Source: Nocardioides gilvus
Lineage (GTDB): Bacteria > Actinomycetota > Actinomycetes > Propionibacteriales > Nocardioidaceae
Assembly: GCF_003194605.1 (NCBI RefSeq)
Contig: NZ_QHKY01000001.1
Coordinates: forward strand, 868,001-932,000
Length of the DNA: 64,000 bases
Direction: 5' to 3'
A program made the translations under genes and the position numbers. Below are positions 54,010 to 62,580 of the stretch, in pieces; the stretch's first letter is position 1, and each line of letters begins with the position of its first letter. The notes under the pieces were generated by a model that saw only the letters and a list, made by a program, of their open reading frames with translations, ran no database searches and had not been told where the DNA came from.

Positions 54010-54633
54010 TCAGGCGACCGACGCCAAGAAGTCGGCGTAGCTCGTGATCGGCACCGAGATGGTGTTGCCCGCGCCGGGCGGGGTGACGGTGACGTTCCAC
54101 GACGGCGACGAGCCGCGCGTGACCGACTCGGGGCGATCGATCAGCACCGTGACAGTCGCGGGTGTGGTGACGGGAACCTGCGGGAGGTTCACGACGACCC
54201 GACCGTCTGCGGAGCGCGTGCCGTTGCTGGAGAGAACACTCACCTCAGGGGTCACCGCGAGCCCGCCCGCGTCGAGGACCCTGAACCCCTTTGCCGCCAA
54301 GAACCCCGACCCGACCGGGGGCGCACCCAGCTCGAGCGAGACGCTCTGCGGTGCCGCACCCAGGTTCGTGATCTGGGTGATCCAGATGATCGACCCCGCA
54401 GGCAGGAAGCCCCACAGCCCTGCCTCGTCCGGGTCCGTGATCTCGTCTGCGTTCGGGCGCCAGAACATCCCCGAAGTGAAGGTGATCAGTTCTGCCGGCG
54501 TGACCGGCGTGGTGGCGAACGCAGGCGAAGCCGCGGCGACCGAAATCGCGGGGATGCTCCACGCGGCGGCCTGCACGACGCGTCGTCGGCTCGGCATCAA
54601 AGGGCTGTTGTGGTTCTCGTCTGCAAGGGTCAT
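54010..54633 (-). CDS. Tat-exported hypothetical protein, paralogue A
   Basis: 207 residues. Twin-arginine signal: PSRRRVVQAAAWSIPAISVAAASPAFA (residues 14-40, RR then hydrophobic core and AFA cleavage site), followed by TTPV. The mature part is beta-rich with no cysteine pair or catalytic motif: GLWGFLPAGSIIWITQITNLGAAPQSVSLELGAPPVGSG, VSVLSSNGTRSADGRVVVNLPQVPVTTPATVTVLIDRPESV, ending SVPITSYADFLASVA. Resembles DUF11/SLH-like immunoglobulin-type surface proteins. Its paralogue lies 1 kb away with the same start pattern. Confidence 0.7.
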   Translation of the reverse strand: MTLADENHNSPLMPSRRRVVQAAAWSIPAISVAAASPAFATTPVTPAELITFTSGMFWRPNADEITDPDEAGLWGFLPAGSIIWITQITNLGAAPQSVSLELGAPPVGSGFLAAKGFRVLDAGGLAVTPEVSVLSSNGTRSADGRVVVNLPQVPVTTPATVTVLIDRPESVTRGSSPSWNVTVTPPGAGNTISVPITSYADFLASVA

Positions 54634-54756
54634 GGTGATTCCTGTCGCGTCCGCCCGAGGTGTTGGTTACCCGAGGGTAGAGACTTATGTGACCCACGTC
54701 TCTCCCCTGCCCGCATGGTGGCCTACCCCAATTTGGTGATAGGCGCATTTTCAGAC

Positions 54757-55479
54757 TCAACGCACGCACCACCCCGTCGGACGCTCAGGCGCTGCGGCGA
54801 CGTTTCTTTGCCTGCGCGAGCCGATTCGCAGCCGTTCGTCCAGGAGATCCACGAATCCGATCCCCTGGATCTCGCCCTGAGTCCGGACCGTCAACCCGGG
54901 CACATCCAGGGCGATGGCGCGGACCACCGACTCGAAGGGATTGGCTGCCCCGGGGTCCGCTGCCTCAATCACTTCGATCGCCCGGGACCGCCCATTCCGG
55001 GGCGACGCCTGAGCGGCCAGCAACAGTTGGTGGCGGTCGACCTCCTGGCCCCGGAGCGCGGAATCGGCGACAGCCAGAGCTTCGTCGAAGGGCAACGCCC
55101 TCGCGCAGTCGATCACCGTCCGGACCGGACTGGTGATCCCGCGCCTGACCTCGCTGTCCTCCAGACGGGACCAGTGCAGAGCCACGTCCTGAGAGGGCCG
55201 CCGGGCTCCGACCGGCACCGTGACATGAGTCCGGAGGGGCGGGTGCTTGATCTTCCAGTCCCACGCCAGCGCGGCGCTGAGGTGGGACACCACTCCCCCG
55301 GCGGCACCGGCCACGCGCCGATCAGTCGAGAGGTCGACCAACCCGTAGCGGTCGTGCTTGAGATGCACCACCCGACCCTGCGTCACAGCCGTGCGCAACC
55401 GGCTCCGGGTGGTGGGTCCGAGGAGTTCGCCCAGGGAGGCCACGCCTCCGAGGCGGAGCAGCGCATCGACCGGGTCCAT
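54757..55479 (-). CDS. Truncated AbiEi/DUF559-type protein
   Basis: 240 residues. N-terminal AbiEi-antitoxin-like winged helix (LLRLGGVASLGELLGPTTRSRLRTAVTQGRVVHLKHDRYGLVDLS), central domain (RRGITSPVRTVIDCARALPFDEALAVADSALRGQEVDRHQLLLAA) and the entry to the nuclease-like domain (NPFESVVRAIALDVPGLTVRTQGEIQGIGFVDLLDERLRI). There the expected acidic EADxxEWHG-type sequence of the restriction-endonuclease fold is absent; the frame instead runs GSRRQRNVAAAPERP and stops. Relatives usually reach about 290-310 residues, so 50-60 C-terminal residues and the catalytic core are lost. ATG 55479. Probably a decaying remnant. Confidence 0.65.
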   Translation of the reverse strand: MDPVDALLRLGGVASLGELLGPTTRSRLRTAVTQGRVVHLKHDRYGLVDLSTDRRVAGAAGGVVSHLSAALAWDWKIKHPPLRTHVTVPVGARRPSQDVALHWSRLEDSEVRRGITSPVRTVIDCARALPFDEALAVADSALRGQEVDRHQLLLAAQASPRNGRSRAIEVIEAADPGAANPFESVVRAIALDVPGLTVRTQGEIQGIGFVDLLDERLRIGSRRQRNVAAAPERPTGWCVR

Positions 55480-55531
55480 GTGGTCAGCCTTGCTGTTCTC
55501 GCCCGTCCGGCGCGGTCGCACTCCACAGGCC

Positions 55532-55604
55532 GCCACCATGTCGGAAGCTCGAGCCATTCAGGCCCGTTCAGCGCCGAAACCGCACGAGTCTCCGACATGG
55601 TGGC
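55532..55604. repeat. Long-spaced inverted repeat upstream of the AbiEi-type gene
   Basis: GCCACCATGTCGGA (55532-55545) and its exact complement TCCGACATGGTGGC (55591-55604) flank a 45-bp centre; the similarity extends inward (AAGCTCGAGCC against AGACTCGTGCG). It lies just upstream of the truncated AbiEi-type gene. Confidence 0.75.
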
Positions 55605-55641
55605 TGCTCGACCCACCGAAGCCGCGCAACCAGGTGGCGGT

Positions 55642-56382
55642 TCAGCGAGCAGTCGGGAGCGTTGACCAGGGCGATGGAGGCGCGGAGCTGCGAGTTGCGG
55701 ATCCTCCGCTCACCGCCTGGAGGAATGCCATGACCTCGGCCTGGAATTCGGTGAAGCTCAGCACCTCGGTCTCCACGAAGTCGGCGCTCGTGGGCGGCGT
55801 GACGCGAAGGCCGACCGTGGCTGCCTCTCCCTGCACCATGTGTCCCGCCGTGTCCACCTGCGCCAGCACAGCTGACAGTTGACCGGCCGCCAGCCCGCCG
55901 GGCAGCGAGAAGGCCAGCTCCCCGTCGGGCGAGAGGAACGGGCCCATCCCGGCCGCTCCCGGCCCCGGCTTGTCCAACTGCCACGATGGCTCGCTCGGGT
56001 CGAGCCCGGTGCCTGTCCAGTTCCCCGGGAGCGCCAGGTCCTGTGCGCCCGTCCACATCGGGAGGCGGGCAGTCACCGTCGGCTGGACCACCGCGGCCGC
56101 TCCTTCGTCCGGGAGGTAGACCATGTAGGCGCCGACGATCAGCCCATCCCCGGGGAACAGCTCCGCGCCCGGGTTGCCCTCCCTCTCCTGGGCCGTTGCG
56201 GTCCACAGGGCGACCGGGAGCAGATACAGACCATTGGGTGCTTCATCGACCGGCGTCGTCGCGAAGGACGGCGCTGCGCTGGCGAGGGAGACCGCCGGGA
56301 GACTCCAGGCGGCCGTGCGGACCACGCCGCGTCGGCTGGGGCCAGGGTTCAAGGACGGAGGGGATGGTTCGTGGGCAGTCAA
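55642..56382 (-). CDS. Tat-exported hypothetical protein, paralogue B
   Basis: 246 residues from a TTG start with AGGAG 5 nt upstream; the longer frame starting at 56454 lacks a ribosome site. Signal sequence PSRRGVVRTAAWSLPAVSLASAAPSFA, then TTPV, is the same pattern as the gene at 54010 (SRRxVV.xAAWSxPA...xPxFATTPV). The mature region is different: PNGLYLLPVALWTATAQEREGNPGAELFPGDGLIVGAYMVYLPDEG, then SWQLDKPGPGAAGMGPFLSPDGELAFSLPGGLAAG. No function assigned. A likely cell-surface or secreted protein exported in folded form. Confidence 0.68.
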   Translation of the reverse strand: MTAHEPSPPSLNPGPSRRGVVRTAAWSLPAVSLASAAPSFATTPVDEAPNGLYLLPVALWTATAQEREGNPGAELFPGDGLIVGAYMVYLPDEGAAAVVQPTVTARLPMWTGAQDLALPGNWTGTGLDPSEPSWQLDKPGPGAAGMGPFLSPDGELAFSLPGGLAAGQLSAVLAQVDTAGHMVQGEAATVGLRVTPPTSADFVETEVLSFTEFQAEVMAFLQAVSGGSATRSSAPPSPWSTLPTAR

Positions 56383-56502
56383 GAACACTCCTGGGGCATG
56401 CCGCTGGGCGACAGGTTGAAAGGATGCCTCGACCGTAGTGCCTGACCAGCTCAACGGCGCGTAATGAACGAAACCAGCGGCCCGGTGGCTGTTCGACCAC
56501 CC

Positions 56503-57525
56503 TCAGGCGCGATACCCCTGCGGGTTCTGCGACTGCCAGCGCCACGCGTCGGCGCACATCTCGTCGATCCCCCGCGTCGCCACCCATCCGAGCTCGTCCT
56601 TCGCCCGCGACGCATCCGCGTAGGAGCGGGCCAGGTCGCCGGCGCGCCGCGGCTTCACCTCGTACGGGATCTCGACGCCGGAGGCCTTCTCGAAGGCGGC
56701 GACGACCTCGAGCACCGAGGTCCCGGTCCCGGTGCCGAGGTTCCAGGCGCGAGCGCCGATCCCGGGCGAGGCAGCCAGGTGCTCGAGCGCCACGACGTGA
56801 CCCTCGGCCAGGTCCATCACGTGGATGTAGTCGCGCAGTCCGGTGCCGTCGGGCGTGTCGTAGTCGTCACCGAAGACGCCGAGCGAGGCAAGCCTGCCGA
56901 CGGCGACCTGGGAGATGTAGGGGGTGAGGTTGTTCGGGATGCCGGCCGGGTCCTCGCCGATCTCGCCGGACGGGTGCGCGCCGACGGGGTTGAAGTAGCG
57001 CAGCAGCCCGATCCGCCACGAGTCGTCGGCGGCAGCCAGGTCGCCGAGGATGTGCTCGATCATCACCTTGGTCTTGCCATAGGGGTTGTTCGCCTCGAGC
57101 GGCTCGTACGCCTCGACGTAGGGCACCTGGGCCCGCTCGCCGTAGACGGTGGCCGAGGAGGAGAAGACCAGCGTCCGGGTGGCCGACGCAGCCATCGCGC
57201 GTACCAGCGAGAGCGTCGACTCCAGGTTGGTGCCGTAGTAGAGCGCCGGCTCGGCGACCGACTCGCCGACCGCCTTGAGCCCGGCGAAGTGGATCACCGC
57301 GTCATAGGCACCGGTGGCGAAGAGCTCAGTGAGCCGCTCCTCCTCGCGCAGGTCGAACTCGTGCAGCACCACAGATCCCCCGGTGAGCCGTTCGACGCGG
57401 CGGATCGACTCGGGCGAGGAGTTGTCGTAGTTGTCGACGACCTCGACCTCGTGGCCCTTCTCGAGGAGCGTGAGCACGGTGTGCGAGCCGATGTAGCCGG
57501 CGCCGCCGGTGACCAGGATCTTCAT
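56503..57525 (-). CDS. galE: UDP-glucose 4-epimerase GalE
   Basis: 340 residues. Extended SDR: NAD motif TGGAGYIGSHT, VVDNYDNSS, FSSSATVYGE and catalytic Y-x3-K in NNPYGKTKVMIE, LRYFNPVGAHPSGEIGEDP. Interconverts UDP-glucose and UDP-galactose (or the N-acetyl forms). It lies at the start of the sugar-nucleotide block, divergent from gmd. ATG 57525 is the first residue of the Rossmann strand; the longer frame adds unlike sequence. Confidence 0.93.
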   Translation of the reverse strand: MKILVTGGAGYIGSHTVLTLLEKGHEVEVVDNYDNSSPESIRRVERLTGGSVVLHEFDLREEERLTELFATGAYDAVIHFAGLKAVGESVAEPALYYGTNLESTLSLVRAMAASATRTLVFSSSATVYGERAQVPYVEAYEPLEANNPYGKTKVMIEHILGDLAAADDSWRIGLLRYFNPVGAHPSGEIGEDPAGIPNNLTPYISQVAVGRLASLGVFGDDYDTPDGTGLRDYIHVMDLAEGHVVALEHLAASPGIGARAWNLGTGTGTSVLEVVAAFEKASGVEIPYEVKPRRAGDLARSYADASRAKDELGWVATRGIDEMCADAWRWQSQNPQGYRA

Positions 57526-57601
57526 GGGTCCAGACCCTACTTGCCCGACTTGCTGTGGCACCCGCACCCGCAACCCCGAGGGGCCTGAGACACTTGCGCG
57601 C

Positions 57602-58603
57602 ATGTCAACCCTGTCGTCCCCCCAGCGCGCCCTCATCACCGGCATCACCGGTCAGGACGGCCTCTACCTCGCTGAGTTGTTGCTGTCGAAGGGGTACGAG
57701 GTCCACGGCATCATCCGCGGCCAGAACAACCCGCGCCGTGAGCTGGTCGAGCAGCTCGTGCCGGACGTACGGCTGCACACCGGTGACCTGACGGACATGT
57801 CGAGCCTGATGCGCGCGCTCTCGGTCTCCCAGCCCGACGAGGTCTACAACCTGGGCGCGATCTCGTTCGTCGCGTACTCGTGGGAGAACGCTGCGCTCAC
57901 CTCTGACGTGACCGGCAAGGGGGTGCTGACGATGCTCGAGGCCGTACGTCTCTACGCCGGCGACGACCTGGGCAAGGTCCGCTTCTACCAGGCGTCGAGC
58001 TCGGAGATGTTCGGCAAGGTGCAGGAGACGCCGCAGCGCGAGACGACGTTGCTGTGGCCGCGCTCGCCGTACGGGGTGAGCAAGGTCTTCGGGCACCACA
58101 TGACGATCAACTACCGCGAGTCGTACGGGATGCACGCGAGCTCGGGGATCCTCTTCAACCACGAGTCCCCCCGTCGCGGCGAGGAGTTCGTGACCCGCAA
58201 GGTCACCAAGACGGTTGCGAAGATCCACCTCGGGTTGGCCGACGGGCTGGCGCTGGGCAACCTGGACGCGCGCCGCGACTGGGGTTATGCGGCTGACTAC
58301 GTGGAGGCGATGTGGCTGATGCTGCAGCAGGAGGTCGCCGACGACTACGTGATCTCCACCGGCATCAGCCACTCGATCCGCGACCTGGTCACGATCGCCT
58401 TCGACCAGGTGGGCATCCGCGACTGGGAGAAGTACGTGCGGCTCGATCCGCAGTTCCTCCGCCCCGCCGAGGTCGACACGTTGGTCGGCGACTCGACCAA
58501 GGCCAAGGAAGTGTTGGGCTGGGAGCCGAAGGTCGATTTCGAGACGCTGGTCCGGATGATGGTCGACGCCGACATCGAGGCGCTCAAGTCCGGCTGGAAG
58601 TGA
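57602..58603 (+). CDS. gmd: GDP-mannose 4,6-dehydratase Gmd
   Basis: 333 residues. NADP-dependent extended SDR converting GDP-mannose to GDP-4-keto-6-deoxymannose. TGITGQDGLYLAELLLSKGYEVHGIIR, the LHTGDLTDMSSLM loop, NLGAISFVAYSWENA, SSSEMFGKVQETPQRET, catalytic Y-x3-K in SPYGVSKVFGH, FNHESPRRGEEFVTRKVTK, LGNLDARRDWGYAADYVEAMW. ATG 57602. The stop is 7 bp from the GTG of the next gene, its paralogue. Confidence 0.93.
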   Translation: MSTLSSPQRALITGITGQDGLYLAELLLSKGYEVHGIIRGQNNPRRELVEQLVPDVRLHTGDLTDMSSLMRALSVSQPDEVYNLGAISFVAYSWENAALTSDVTGKGVLTMLEAVRLYAGDDLGKVRFYQASSSEMFGKVQETPQRETTLLWPRSPYGVSKVFGHHMTINYRESYGMHASSGILFNHESPRRGEEFVTRKVTKTVAKIHLGLADGLALGNLDARRDWGYAADYVEAMWLMLQQEVADDYVISTGISHSIRDLVTIAFDQVGIRDWEKYVRLDPQFLRPAEVDTLVGDSTKAKEVLGWEPKVDFETLVRMMVDADIEALKSGWK

Positions 58604-58610
58604 GCCTGCC

Positions 58611-59597
58611 GTGAGTGACGGGGCAAAGAGCCAGCGGCGCGCGTTCGTCACCGGGATCGGCGGCCAGGACGGTTCGTACCTGGCCGAGCTGCTGCTGGCG
58701 CAGGGGTGCGAGGTCCACGGTCTGGTCCGTTCGCTCCCCTCGCCCTTGTCGTCAGCCTCGACCCGCCCGCCGTACGTGCCCGAGGCGGTGCGGCTGCACG
58801 TCGGCGACGTCACCGACCACGACGCGACCCGCGCGCTGCTCGCCGAGATCGCGCCGCGCGAGGTCTACCACCTGGCGGCGATGAGCTCGGTGGCGCGCAG
58901 TTGGGCCGAGCCGGAGCTGGCCCGGGAGGTCAACGCCGACGCCGCGATCGCGTTGCTGGAGGCGGTGGCCGAGATGGATGCCGTCGGTCACGACATCCGT
59001 TTCGTGCAGGCCTCGAGCGCCGAGATCTTCGGGGCGCCCAGCGTGAGCCCACAGGACGAGTCGACCCCGATCGCGCCGACCAACCCGTACGGCGAGGCCA
59101 AGGCCGCGGCCCATCTCGCGGTCGGCGAGGCGCGGGCGCAGGGCGTGCACGCGAGCAGCCTGGTGCTCTACAACCACGAGTCGCCGCGGCGCCCGCTCGC
59201 CTTCGTGACCCGCAAGATCACCCGTGGCGTCGCCGCGATCGCGCGGGGCGAGGCGAGTGAGCTGGTGCTCGGCAACCTCGACGCCCGTCGTGACTGGGGC
59301 TGGGCGCCGGACTACGTGGACGCGTTGGTGCGGGCGGCGGGCGCCGAGAGCGCCGATGACTACGTGATCGCGACCGGCGTGGGTCACTCCGTGCGGGAGT
59401 TCGTGGCGGCAGCTTTCGCCGCCGCCGGGATCGACGACTGGGAGCACCTGGTGCGGGTCGATCCGGAGTTCTTCCGCCCGGTCGACGCGACCGAGCTGGT
59501 CGGGGACGCGAGCCGCGCTCGCCAGGCTCTCGGCTGGGCACCGACGGTCGCCTTCACCGACGTGGTGGCGCGCATGGTCGCCGCCGACCTCGGCTGA
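58611..59597 (+). CDS. GDP-mannose 4,6-dehydratase-like protein (second copy)
   Basis: 328 residues. Same fold and order of motifs as the preceding Gmd: TGIGGQDGSYLAELLLAQGCEVHGLVR, MSSVARSWAEP, ASSAEIFGAPSV, Y-x3-K in NPYGEAKAAAH, YNHESPRRPLAFVTRKIT, LGNLDARRDWGWAPDYVDALV. It differs in the loop after the Rossmann motif (Ser/Pro-rich SLPSPLSSASTRPP) and in the substrate-side sequence. Could be a second dehydratase with another substrate or a partner reductase/epimerase; no separate fucose synthase gene is visible. Operon with gmd. Confidence 0.85.
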   Translation: MSDGAKSQRRAFVTGIGGQDGSYLAELLLAQGCEVHGLVRSLPSPLSSASTRPPYVPEAVRLHVGDVTDHDATRALLAEIAPREVYHLAAMSSVARSWAEPELAREVNADAAIALLEAVAEMDAVGHDIRFVQASSAEIFGAPSVSPQDESTPIAPTNPYGEAKAAAHLAVGEARAQGVHASSLVLYNHESPRRPLAFVTRKITRGVAAIARGEASELVLGNLDARRDWGWAPDYVDALVRAAGAESADDYVIATGVGHSVREFVAAAFAAAGIDDWEHLVRVDPEFFRPVDATELVGDASRARQALGWAPTVAFTDVVARMVAADLG

Positions 59598-59610
59598 CCC
59601 GCAACCCCCG

Positions 59611-59664
59611 CGCAGCGTCATCACGGCGGGTCGCTCCAGCGACCGCGCGTGATGACGTCCGGCG
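59611..59664. repeat. Palindromic intergenic repeat, copy 3
   Basis: GCGTCATCACGGCG...GGTCGCT and AGCGACC...CGCGTGATGACGT form a 21-bp inverted repeat with few mismatches around a 2-bp centre, located between the convergent ends of the second gmd-like gene and rmlA. Ends in TCCGGCGG like copy 1. Confidence 0.8.
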
Positions 59665-59677
59665 GCTCAGCGCAACG

Positions 59678-60547
59678 TCAGCGAGGGTCCGCGAGCAACC
59701 CCAGCAGGTACTCGCCGTAGCCCGACTTCCGCAGCGGCTCGGCCCGCTCGGCCAGCCCGGCGTCGTCGATGAACCCCATCCGCCAGGCGACCTCCTCGGG
59801 GGCGCCGATCTTGAGCCCCTGGCGGCCCTCGACGGTGCGCACGAAGTTGCTGGCGTCGTTGAGGGAGTCGAAGGTGCCGGTGTCGAGCCAGGCGGTGCCG
59901 CGCGGCAGCACCTCGACGTGCAGGCGACCCTCGTCGAGGTAGCGCTGGTTGAGGTCGGTGATCTCGAGCTCGCCGCGGGCGCTGGGCGTCAACTCACGCG
60001 CGTACGCGACGACGTCATTGCCATAGAAGTAGAGGCCGGGGACGGCGTACGAACTGCGCGGCCGCGCCGGCTTCTCCTGCAACGAGAGCGCGCGGCCGTC
60101 GGCGTCGAACTCGACCACTCCGTACGCCCGGGGGTCGGCCACCTGGTAGCCGAAGATGGAGGCACCGTCGACGTCGGCGAAGCGGCGCAGCTGGGTGCCG
60201 AGCCCGGAGCCGTAGAAGATGTTGTCGCCGAGCACCAGCGCGACGCTCTCGCCACCGATGTGGTCGGCGCCGATGGTGAAGGCCTGCGCGAGGCCGTCGG
60301 GGCTGGGCTGGGTGGCGTACGTGATCTCGATCCCGAAACGCGAGCCGTCGCCCAGCAGACGGCGGAATGACTCAGCCTCGTGGGGCGTGGTGATCACCAG
60401 CACCTCCCGCACGCCGGCGAGCATCAGCGTGGAGAGCGGGTAGTGGATCATCGGCTTGTCGTAGACGGGCAGCAACTGCTTGCTCACGCCCAGGGTGATG
60501 GGGTGGAGCCGACTGCCGGTGCCTCCGGCGAGGATGATTCCGCGCAT
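59678..60547 (-). CDS. rmlA: Glucose-1-phosphate thymidylyltransferase RmlA
   Basis: 289 residues. Makes dTDP-glucose, first step of dTDP-rhamnose and other dTDP-sugars. Signature [43 protein letters not shown] with the nucleotide-binding GGxGxRLxPxT motif and Lys, [29 protein letters not shown]-like [27 protein letters not shown] lies 7 nt upstream of the ATG. Convergent with the gmd pair; no rmlBCD follow in the window. Confidence 0.95.
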   Translation of the reverse strand: MRGIILAGGTGSRLHPITLGVSKQLLPVYDKPMIHYPLSTLMLAGVREVLVITTPHEAESFRRLLGDGSRFGIEITYATQPSPDGLAQAFTIGADHIGGESVALVLGDNIFYGSGLGTQLRRFADVDGASIFGYQVADPRAYGVVEFDADGRALSLQEKPARPRSSYAVPGLYFYGNDVVAYARELTPSARGELEITDLNQRYLDEGRLHVEVLPRGTAWLDTGTFDSLNDASNFVRTVEGRQGLKIGAPEEVAWRMGFIDDAGLAERAEPLRKSGYGEYLLGLLADPR

Positions 60548-60554
60548 GGCGCAC

Positions 60555-60560
60555 AGCCTA
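60555..60560 (-). promoter_or_regulatory. -10 box of rmlA
   Basis: Reverse-strand TAGGCT, 7 nt before the ATG at 60547. Confidence 0.5.
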
Positions 60561-60606
60561 GGGGCACAAATTTTGGGTATGCCACAACTTCGATCTCTCT
60601 GGCACG

Positions 60607-62505
60607 ATGACGGCGGTGAGTCTCCTTCGTCGCCACTGGCCACTCTCCGCTCTGGGCGCCTTGGCTCTGCTGATCGTGGGGTTGGCACTGCTGGCCCTCC
60701 CGCTGCGCTCCGTGCCAGCCGATGCGAGCGCGGCGCAGGACGAATTGACGCTTGCCGTCGAGGCGTTGAAGGCGAACGACACCGACCAAGGTTTCGACCA
60801 CGTCGCGAACGCTCGCTACCACGTCGACGAGGTCACCGAGTCCACCGACGGCTTCGGCCCGAAGATCCTCAGCTGGGTGCCGTTGATGGGCTCGGGGGTG
60901 CGCGACGTACGTGACCTGGCCACCGCGATGGGCCACCTCACCTCCGCGATGGAGGTCGCCGAGGAGCTCTACCCGCAGATCTCCGGCGACGGCTCCCAGC
61001 TGCTGAGCGACGGCAACGTCGACCTCGCAGTGCTGGACACCTCCTTGAGGGGCCTGAAGTCGATGACGACCCACCTCCGCGCAGCCCGTACGCACCTGCA
61101 CGACGTCGAGGGCAACAACCTGATGGTCGGCGACACCACGGCCAACGCTCGCGACACCGCGCTAGAGAAGGTGGACCCCGCGGCCAGCACCCTCGACAAC
61201 CTGTCCCCGCTCTTCGACTCGCTGCCCGAGATGCTCGGCTCCGACGGGCGGCGGGGCTACGTGGTCGCGATGATGAACCCGACCGAGATGAAGTACTCCG
61301 GCGGCTCGATGCTGACCTTCTCCCGGCTCAGGATCAATGACGGACGGATCAAGCAGGATGAGGCCAGCGACACCAGTACCGACCAGGAGCTCTTCCGGCT
61401 GCTGCACTGGAAGCGCGTCGAGGACAATCCGTTCTCCGTCAAGAGGCAACAACGCATCACCCACGCCAACTCAGCGCCCTCGTGGCCGGTCAGCGGGGAG
61501 GACACGCTGCGCGCCTGGGACAAGCTGCAGAAGCAGAAGAACGACGGCCTGATCGCCGTCGACCTGGTGGCGATGGCCAGCCTACTCAAGGCCACCGGCC
61601 CCCTCGAGGTCGAAGGCCTGGGCACGGTCACCTCTGAGAACCTGGTGCCGTTGATCGCCGCGGACTACGCGCGCTTCGGAAAGAATGAGCAGGACGAGCG
61701 CAAGTCACTCAACCAAGCGCTGATCCCGGCCTTCATGGACCGGATCTTCTCGGGCGTCGACTTCATCACCACCATGCAGGCGCTGGGCGAGTCCGCCAAG
61801 GGTCGCCACATGGCGCTGTACTTCCGCGACGAGCCGGCGCAGGAGGCGAGCACCGCCATGGGTTTCGCCGGCGACCTCTCCGACACCGAGCACGACTACA
61901 TCGGCGCCTTCACGCAGAACCGGGTCGGCTCCAAGGCTGACTTCTGGCAGCAGAAGGAGCTCAAGCACGACGTCCGACTCAACGAGGACGGCTCGGCCAG
62001 GGTCACCCTGCGCACCACGATCATCAACACTGGACCGACTCAACTCCAAGGCGAGTTCAGTGCCTACACCGATCCGACGCTCGACCTCGCCCTCACCTCC
62101 TTCCTGCCGCAGGGTGCCGAGGTGCGTCGCATCAAGCTGACGACGACGGCCGGAGGCGCCCCGGCCTACAGGAAGGCCCGCGACTACTACGGGCGCCAGT
62201 TCCTGACCAACTACATGGTGCTTGACGCTCAGGAGGAGGGAGTCCTCAAGGTGACCTACGAAGTGCCGGCCGCGGCCGTCCGCCAGGGCGACGAACTGAC
62301 CTACCGTCTCGACATCGACCCGCACCCGACTGTCAAGAAGGAGAAGGTCCAGGTGACCGTGCGCTGGCCAGACGGTTTCGCTCCCTCCCGTCTGCACTCC
62401 CTGCCTGAGGGCTGGATGGCCACGGAGAAGGGCCACTCGCGCTGGAAGACCGCCGAGCTCGAGGGCATCACCTCACTCGAGCTCACCGCCACCTCGGGAC
62501 GCTGA
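60607..62505 (+). CDS. DUF4012 family membrane-anchored protein, copy 1
   Basis: 632 residues. One N-terminal helix ([24 protein letters not shown], about residues 13-36), then a large extracytoplasmic region with DUF4012 features: [71 protein letters not shown]. Later parts recall bacterial Ig-like/transglutaminase-adjacent DUF4012 proteins of unknown role, often beside polysaccharide genes. ATG 60607; a downstream GTG at 60616 is also possible. Divergent from rmlA. Confidence 0.82.
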   Translation: MTAVSLLRRHWPLSALGALALLIVGLALLALPLRSVPADASAAQDELTLAVEALKANDTDQGFDHVANARYHVDEVTESTDGFGPKILSWVPLMGSGVRDVRDLATAMGHLTSAMEVAEELYPQISGDGSQLLSDGNVDLAVLDTSLRGLKSMTTHLRAARTHLHDVEGNNLMVGDTTANARDTALEKVDPAASTLDNLSPLFDSLPEMLGSDGRRGYVVAMMNPTEMKYSGGSMLTFSRLRINDGRIKQDEASDTSTDQELFRLLHWKRVEDNPFSVKRQQRITHANSAPSWPVSGEDTLRAWDKLQKQKNDGLIAVDLVAMASLLKATGPLEVEGLGTVTSENLVPLIAADYARFGKNEQDERKSLNQALIPAFMDRIFSGVDFITTMQALGESAKGRHMALYFRDEPAQEASTAMGFAGDLSDTEHDYIGAFTQNRVGSKADFWQQKELKHDVRLNEDGSARVTLRTTIINTGPTQLQGEFSAYTDPTLDLALTSFLPQGAEVRRIKLTTTAGGAPAYRKARDYYGRQFLTNYMVLDAQEEGVLKVTYEVPAAAVRQGDELTYRLDIDPHPTVKKEKVQVTVRWPDGFAPSRLHSLPEGWMATEKGHSRWKTAELEGITSLELTATSGR

Positions 62506-62580
62506 CTCGAGGCTGAGCGTCGGCGCCAGGCCCGGGCAAGTGCGCCGGCTTTGCCATGGGATCAGGGCTTCTCTGGCACC

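Noticed and set aside
56383..56454. Extended start of the Tat protein at 56454
   Set aside because: The extra residues lack a signal pattern and ribosome site; the TTG at 56382 with AGGAG matches the paralogue.
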